Assembly (NCBI GenBank): GCA_028290305.1
Contig: JAQGKC010000074.1
Coordinates: 1-9,220, forward strand
Source: Bradyrhizobium sp.
Lineage (GTDB): Bacteria; Pseudomonadota; Alphaproteobacteria; Rhizobiales; Xanthobacteraceae
Direction of reading: 5' to 3'
Length of the DNA stretch: 9,220 nt
This document shows positions 5,960 to 9,220 of the stretch, piece after piece. The position numbers and the translations under genes are program-made. The first letter of the stretch is position 1; every line of letters starts with the position of its first letter. Below the pieces are notes generated by a model, which saw nothing but the letters and a program-made list of their open reading frames with translations, was not told where the DNA came from and did not search any database.

Positions 5960-5993
5960 CCGAAGTCGGACACGCTTTTTTAATGGACTTCGG
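5960..5993. repeat. Inverted repeat, 8-bp arms
   Basis: CCGAAGTC (5960-5967) and GACTTCGG (5986-5993) are perfect inverted copies with 18 bases between, and the intervening stretch contains TTTTTT. The T run sits inside the loop, so this is not a terminator. It has no assigned role. Confidence 0.35.
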
Positions 5994-6073
5994 TACCGAC
6001 GGCGCGGCGCGGCCTTGTGTTGAAACGCATATTAAGTGAGGCCGGAACCGACTAGCACCAGCAGCACCACTCA

Positions 6074-6097
6074 AGCATTTCCATCAGCATTTCCATC
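6074..6097. repeat. Tandem duplication, 12 bases twice
   Basis: AGCATTTCCATC occurs twice in direct succession (6074-6085 and 6086-6097) without a mismatch. The unit is a multiple of three but lies in no convincing gene. It probably arose by replication slippage. Confidence 0.6.
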
Positions 6098-6294
6098 GTA
6101 TCCACCTTCGTCACTCTGGTGTCCTCGTCGTGAAATATCGTCCGGCGGCAGGCGACGACATTGACAGATGACGTCGAGCGGGTTGCAAATGATTATCCTT
6201 GGATGCGAGCGGCGAACGTTGCCGAGGTGAACAACCCGCGTTGACGAATCGACTTCGGCGTGGCGCTTTCTTCGTCCGCACAATTGCTTCATTG

Positions 6295-6319
6295 AGAACC
6301 GTCGCCTCCGCTGCGCGTT
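6295..6319 (+). promoter_or_regulatory. EcfG-like promoter of the 151-residue gene
   Basis: AGAAC (6295-6299), one mismatch from GGAAC, is followed after exactly 16 bases by CGTT (6316-6319), the full -10 element with consensus spacing for the alphaproteobacterial general stress sigma factor. The transcript would start near 6326, about 60 bases before the ATG at 6387. Confidence 0.45.
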
Positions 6320-6386
6320 GTCCCACGGGGCTAAGCACCGCAGCCTGTCGCCCTACAGATGGCTTCAGGCGGCTGAGGAGCAAATC

Positions 6387-6842
6387 ATGACGTCAAAGCA
6401 CCCTAAGCAGAAAAAGCCAACTGATACGGATCTTCGGCAAAATCCACTGATCGGTGGATCTAGGGGGACCGCCATGGCTCGCGTAGTGCCCGAGGAACTG
6501 GAAGAGTTCGAAGGCGTAAATACCATCGAAGGTGACCTCGCGAACGACACAAATCCGCAAGGAGGCATCGACAAGGCCGAGGTCCGCAACGCTCGCCGTG
6601 GACCGCCCGATCATGGCCGGGAACCTCCTCCACATCTAGCCAAGGGTTCACATCTCAACAACATCCAGCCGAAAGGCGCGGGAAGCGGCGGCATGACCGA
6701 CCTGCAAAATGAGCTGATTGGAGAGAACATGGTGCTCTCGAACCGCGACAAGGCCATCGAGTCCGGCGATCGCGGGCAAGACGGCAAATGGGTCAAAACG
6801 CAGCAGCTGGCAGATCACGTCACGAACAGGGGACGCGGCTAG
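6387..6842 (+). CDS. Hydrophilic, probably disordered protein of unknown function
   Basis: A 151-residue cytoplasmic protein without hydrophobic segments. It is lysine-rich at the start (SKHPKQKKPTDTD) and acidic in the middle (PEELEEFEGVNTIEGD at 35-50), then rich in Gly, Asn, Pro and Arg. There are few bulky hydrophobics, one Trp (135) and no Cys, which fits an extended, heat-stable protein as seen among stress-induced bacterial hydrophilins. Motifs that look conserved are NPLIGGSRGT (19-28) and NDTNPQGGID (53-62). I cannot name the family with certainty. The ATG at 6387 follows GAGGAG at a normal distance; the frame opens 23 codons earlier, but those residues look random. An EcfG-like promoter precedes it. 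Its 3' end overlaps a minus-strand ORF by 23 bases. Confidence 0.75.
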   Translation: MTSKHPKQKKPTDTDLRQNPLIGGSRGTAMARVVPEELEEFEGVNTIEGDLANDTNPQGGIDKAEVRNARRGPPDHGREPPPHLAKGSHLNNIQPKGAGSGGMTDLQNELIGENMVLSNRDKAIESGDRGQDGKWVKTQQLADHVTNRGRG

Positions 6843-6957
6843 GTGCGAGTACAAGGACGGCGAGCCATAGGCCCGCGCCCGCAAAGAACAGACCGAGCAG
6901 AACAACAGCTGCTCCCGAGACCACCGGGCGTGAATGCGGGAACCAGAATTGTGCCAT
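6820..6957 (-). CDS. Short membrane ORF, possible stump of a quinoprotein (PQQ) glucose dehydrogenase
   Basis: A 45-residue frame starting at ATG 6957 behind a good AGGAAGG ribosome binding site. Residues 13-37 form one hydrophobic helix containing VVLLGLFFAGAGLWLAVL. This resembles the first membrane helix of membrane-bound PQQ glucose dehydrogenases (typically G-x-x-L-x-x-G-G-x-WL, then GGS-x-YY), but the GGS-YY that should follow is missing and the frame stops after APSRVPCS. Either a gcd-type gene was truncated here, or this is a genuine small membrane protein. Its last 23 bases overlap the end of the opposite-strand 151-residue gene. The same frame is open upstream to 7380, but that part looks like random sequence. 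Confidence 0.35.
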   Translation of the reverse strand: MAQFWFPHSRPVVSGAAVVLLGLFFAGAGLWLAVLVLAPSRVPCS

Positions 6958-7288
6958 GCGGACCTTCCTCGCCCAACCAAGTCGGACAGCGCTGGCGTTA
7001 TGCAAAGACAGCCGTAGTTCCGTTTCGCGAAACCAAACGTCCTCGCGCAGCTGGGTGTTCCTAGTTCGCCATACATTAAAGTCGTCATGTCTCAACCCGC
7101 TCAGAATGTTTTGCTGGACATCTCGTGTCGGGTACGGTCGCGCTCCGTGAGCAATGGGATTCACGGTCTTAGCGCGCGCGACGGTTGGCCCTGTGGGCGA
7201 TTGCGCATGTGGAAAATGACGATGGTCAATGCAGCCCGGGCGTTGCTCTTTATTAATAATCGAGTGCTCATTTCCATGGACCATTACG
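6958..7288. other. Intergenic region upstream of the secreted protein gene
   Basis: No convincing gene is seen, and open frames on both strands lack family features. A GGAAC at 6943-6947 is not followed by CGTT at the right spacing, so no EcfG promoter is claimed. The promoter of the gene at 7289 is not identifiable. Confidence 0.35.
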
Positions 7289-7900
7289 ATGCGACTATCC
7301 ACTTTTTTCGCAACAGCCATTGGCATCGGTGCCGCGATGGCTTTCTCAGCCGCTGCACATGCGCAAAAGCACGAGATCACTGCTGACGAGGTGAAGAACT
7401 ACTTTTCTCAGGTTCAGCGGGATGCAACGGAATTCGTGCACAAAGGCGACGTGGAGGGCATTGGCCAGTGGTCCGATCGCAATGTCGCTGACAGTGCAAG
7501 TTTCAAGATTCTTGTCGAGGCGATCCATGAAAACAAGCCCAAGATGTGGACTGTGATTGATCTCGGCAAAGCCGATGCCCAACAATTGAAGGCCGAACTC
7601 GGCCAGACGGTCGCTCGATCCATTCAGGACTACTCACTCCGAATCGAGGTCAAAAAAGTGTTTCCGCATGGTACGGACGCGGCAACGGTGACCGCAACCT
7701 GGACCGACAGTGGCAAGCTGACGCCTCCCGCAAGAGCTGCTGGGCAAGCTCAGAGTACCGTGGGGCAATCGCCTCAGACTGAAACTCAGCCCAAAACGCT
7801 GGAGGTTAGGCGGACCTTTGATTGCGACCATGTTCTGGTGCGCGAAGAAGGCCGACTGAAGATCGGTCTGTCGAACTGCAGAGGTCAGGTACAGTTCTGA
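7289..7900 (+). CDS. Secreted (periplasmic) protein of unknown function
   Basis: A 203-residue protein with a clear Sec signal peptide: MRLSTFFATA, a hydrophobic stretch to residue 20, and an AAAHA-Q cleavage site after residue 25. The mature part is mixed helix and strand, with helical DEVKNYFSQVQRDATEFVHKGD at 33-54, GQWSDRNVADSASFKI at 59-74, and strand-rich YSLRIEVKKVF and ATVTATWTDSG at 115-142. Next comes a Gln/Ser/Thr/Pro-rich linker (148-170) and a last segment with Cys179 and Cys197 that could form a disulfide. The order of elements is loosely like SnoaL/NTF2-type folds, but I do not recognise the family. ATG 7289 is chosen because it begins the signal peptide; its ribosome binding site is poor. 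An in-frame ATG at 7229 would add 20 residues that spoil the signal peptide. The gene stands alone. Confidence 0.75.
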   Translation: MRLSTFFATAIGIGAAMAFSAAAHAQKHEITADEVKNYFSQVQRDATEFVHKGDVEGIGQWSDRNVADSASFKILVEAIHENKPKMWTVIDLGKADAQQLKAELGQTVARSIQDYSLRIEVKKVFPHGTDAATVTATWTDSGKLTPPARAAGQAQSTVGQSPQTETQPKTLEVRRTFDCDHVLVREEGRLKIGLSNCRGQVQF

Positions 7901-7922
7901 GCCGCGATCGATTGTAGTTTCA

Positions 7923-7950
7923 TCTCTCTACCAAGGTCTCTCTACCAAGG
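7923..7950. repeat. Tandem duplication, 14 bases twice
   Basis: TCTCTCTACCAAGG occurs twice head to tail without a mismatch, 22 bases after the stop of the secreted protein gene. It is a simple duplication, probably by slippage, with no obvious role. Confidence 0.65.
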
Positions 7951-8582
7951 ACGGTATGCGCCGTCTCTAGTCCACTTGCAGCGCGGCCTCGACCGTGCCC
8001 ATATCACGCCCCGGTGGAGTGCCTCACCGTAACCGCCGACGATGAGCGCTGCCGTACCCGGTCCGCTATTCATCCATTCGTTGCGAAGCGCCAACGTGCT
8101 GGCCCTCTCCGGGTCGGTCGCGTCACAGCTCTGCACCATTTTCAGAATGGAACGCCGTAGCCGGCTGTACTCAGGACCACAAAAAATGTTGGTTGAGAAA
8201 GTCGGCGACGATTAGGTCTCTCTTTAATTCTTTTAGTGCCTCATGGAGAAGATCCGTGTGGCGGTCTAACAATTCTTCTCGGGCGAATGTCCCACCGTCC
8301 ACTGCACACGTTGGACGGCAGCAGCGAAAGTCCTGCCCGCGCAGCAACGCCGCGTGACCTTTCGTTACCGGGCACTCAGGCTCTCGCAACTCGCTCCAAA
8401 CCCGCTGGCGTCCGGCCTGAACGGAAACATGGCCTCACGCGTGAGTGATACGTTGTCACCCGACAGCCAAATCCCGAATGTCGCGGCCGTTACTATTTGC
8501 GATCTTCCCAAACGATTGGCACCATGGATCGATCACGCTTGCGAAGCGTTCCGTTCAGCGGAGGGCGGTTTATGGAGGCGGA
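7951..8582 (-). other. Gene-poor region; weak minus-strand coding signal with a possible frameshift
   Basis: No intact gene is recognised in about 630 bases. On the minus strand a frame from 8389 gives a helical, charged stretch (EELLDRHTDLLHEALKELKR, then DLIVADFLNQHF) that stops at 8171-8173. Just after a run of six T (8182-8187 on the plus strand as A), another frame continues with GPEYSRLRRSILKMVQSCDA and TDPERASTLALRNEWMN (about 8050-8175). The change of frame at a homopolymer suggests one broken gene rather than two, but I do not know the family. Between 8390 and 8582, upstream of mscS, I see no gene and no clear promoter, only an imperfect dyad GTGA-N7-TCAC near 8443-8457. Confidence 0.3.
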
Positions 8583-9220
8583 ATGACGCTCAATTTCGAG
8601 ACGCTCAAGGCCTCGCTGGTGCTTTACGGTTTGAACGCGATCTGCGCAACGGTACTGTTGATCATCGGCTGGTATCTGTCGTGCATTGCCCAGAGGTTCG
8701 TCGCCCGCATGCTGACGGTAACCCACGGGACCGATCCTCTGGTCACCGCATTCCTCGCCAGTCTGGCGCATTACGGCATTCTCGCGATCATTGGCATCGC
8801 CGTGCTACACTTGTTCGGGATCCAGACGACGAGCCTGGTGGCGGTGCTGGGCGCCACGTCTCTCGCGATCGGCCTGGCGCTCCAGGGTACGCTTTCCAAT
8901 CTTGCCGCCGGCGTCATGCTGCTGTTGTTTCGGCCCTTCCAAATCGGCCACGACGTGGAGGTCGGCGGCAAAGCAGGCAAGGTGCGATCACTGTCGTTGT
9001 TCATGACGGAGCTGGTCGCGCCAGACAACACGCAGATCCTTCTGCCAAATGGCACAGTCTGGGGCCAGGCGATTATCAACCACAGCGCCTATCCGCGGAC
9101 TGCCGAACTCAAGGTGTCGTTTCCTGTCCCCGCCGGTGCGCCAGCCCGCGAAATGCGCGAGCACATACTGGAGGAGCTCCGCAGGGATCCGTGCATCGAC
9201 CAGCGAACTGAGCCGGCGGT
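8583..9220 (+). CDS. mscS: MscS-family small-conductance mechanosensitive channel (runs off the window)
   Basis: The first 212 codons of an inner-membrane channel that opens under membrane tension to release solutes during osmotic downshock. Hydrophobic helices lie at about 12-37, 62-84 and 87-116. The third, GATSLAIGLALQGTLSNLAAG (90-110), is the MscS pore helix; Leu94 and Leu98 correspond to the gate leucines 105 and 109 of E. coli MscS, followed by the QG kink. The beta domain follows (LLLFRPFQIGHDVEVGGKAGKV, then LLPNGTVWGQAIINHS at 153-168), and the window ends within the C-terminal alpha/beta domain. E. coli MscS has 286 residues, so about 60-75 residues should lie beyond the edge. The ATG at 8583 follows TGGAGG at normal spacing. 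A longer overlapping frame (8354-9211) is a shadow. Rhizobia carry several MscS paralogues, so the symbol gives the family, not a specific orthologue. Confidence 0.92.
   Translation, partial: MTLNFETLKASLVLYGLNAICATVLLIIGWYLSCIAQRFVARMLTVTHGTDPLVTAFLASLAHYGILAIIGIAVLHLFGIQTTSLVAVLGATSLAIGLALQGTLSNLAAGVMLLLFRPFQIGHDVEVGGKAGKVRSLSLFMTELVAPDNTQILLPNGTVWGQAIINHSAYPRTAELKVSFPVPAGAPAREMREHILEELRRDPCIDQRTEPA

Larger units (their letters stand above)
5662..6294. other. Long intergenic region between divergent small genes
   Basis: About 630 bases between the minus-strand 57-residue gene and the plus-strand 151-residue gene hold no recognisable coding frame. Structures seen are a TGTCA-TTT-TGACA dyad at 5746-5758, an 8-bp inverted repeat at 5960-5993, and a 12-base tandem duplication at 6074-6097. 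A minus-strand frame at 6071-6292 is open but has no family features. Confidence 0.45.

Noticed and set aside
6820..7380. Minus-strand frame of 186 codons
   Set aside because: Only the last 45 codons look protein-like and have their own ribosome binding site; the upstream part includes the antisense of the signal peptide region at 7289 and has no features.
8354..9211. Plus-strand frame of 285 codons
   Set aside because: It overlaps mscS in another frame; composition is Arg/Ala/Pro/His-rich without motifs, while the mscS frame matches the family throughout.

Overview
The window looks like a gene-poor, accessory stretch of an alphaproteobacterial chromosome or large replicon, most likely from the Rhizobiales (Bradyrhizobium-like). 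This rests on GC-rich codon use, a DUF3775 protein, a small hydrophilic protein with a VPPEQRS-type start, EcfG-like stress promoters, an anti-Shine-Dalgarno small RNA of rhizobial type, and a rhizobial-type tyrosine integrase remnant. The genus is an inference from family resemblance, not a database result.

Layout, left to right. Positions 1-1556 (minus strand) hold an intact zinc- and NAD-dependent, glutathione-independent formaldehyde dehydrogenase (fdhA), followed 23 bases later by the amino terminus of a DJ-1/PfpI protein that loses similarity after about 43 codons. Positions 1557-3363 are mostly decayed. They contain a frameshifted glycosyltransferase C-terminus and an AI-2E-family permease broken by three small frameshifts, both on the minus strand. 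Between them lies an apparently intact plus-strand small-RNA candidate with three hairpins, an exposed anti-Shine-Dalgarno motif and a terminator. A perfect FNR/FixK box lies upstream of the dead permease. Positions 3364-3780 (minus) encode a DUF3775 protein. Positions 4047-4734 (plus) hold two more broken genes: a response-regulator receiver domain that lost its middle, including the phospho-acceptor region, and a truncated tyrosine integrase whose expected ATG reads ATA.

Positions 5038-7900 hold small genes: a one-helix membrane protein and a 57-residue hydrophilic protein on the minus strand, then on the plus strand a 151-residue hydrophilic protein and a 203-residue secreted protein. Two of them have EcfG (general stress response) promoter-like sequences. 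A 45-residue membrane ORF, possibly the stump of a quinoprotein glucose dehydrogenase, overlaps the 151-residue gene tail to tail. After about 680 bases with only weak or broken coding signal, an MscS-family mechanosensitive channel starts at 8583 and runs off the window.

How the parts fit: the surviving genes suggest stress handling (formaldehyde detoxification, osmotic protection, general-stress small proteins). The dead ones (permease, glycosyltransferase, regulator, integrase, PfpI) show a region being eroded by indels and deletions. I see no complete mobile element, CRISPR array, rRNA or tRNA, and no convincing new multi-gene system. The items most worth following up are the small-RNA candidate, the FNR/FixK box in front of a dead gene, and the small EcfG-type stress genes.
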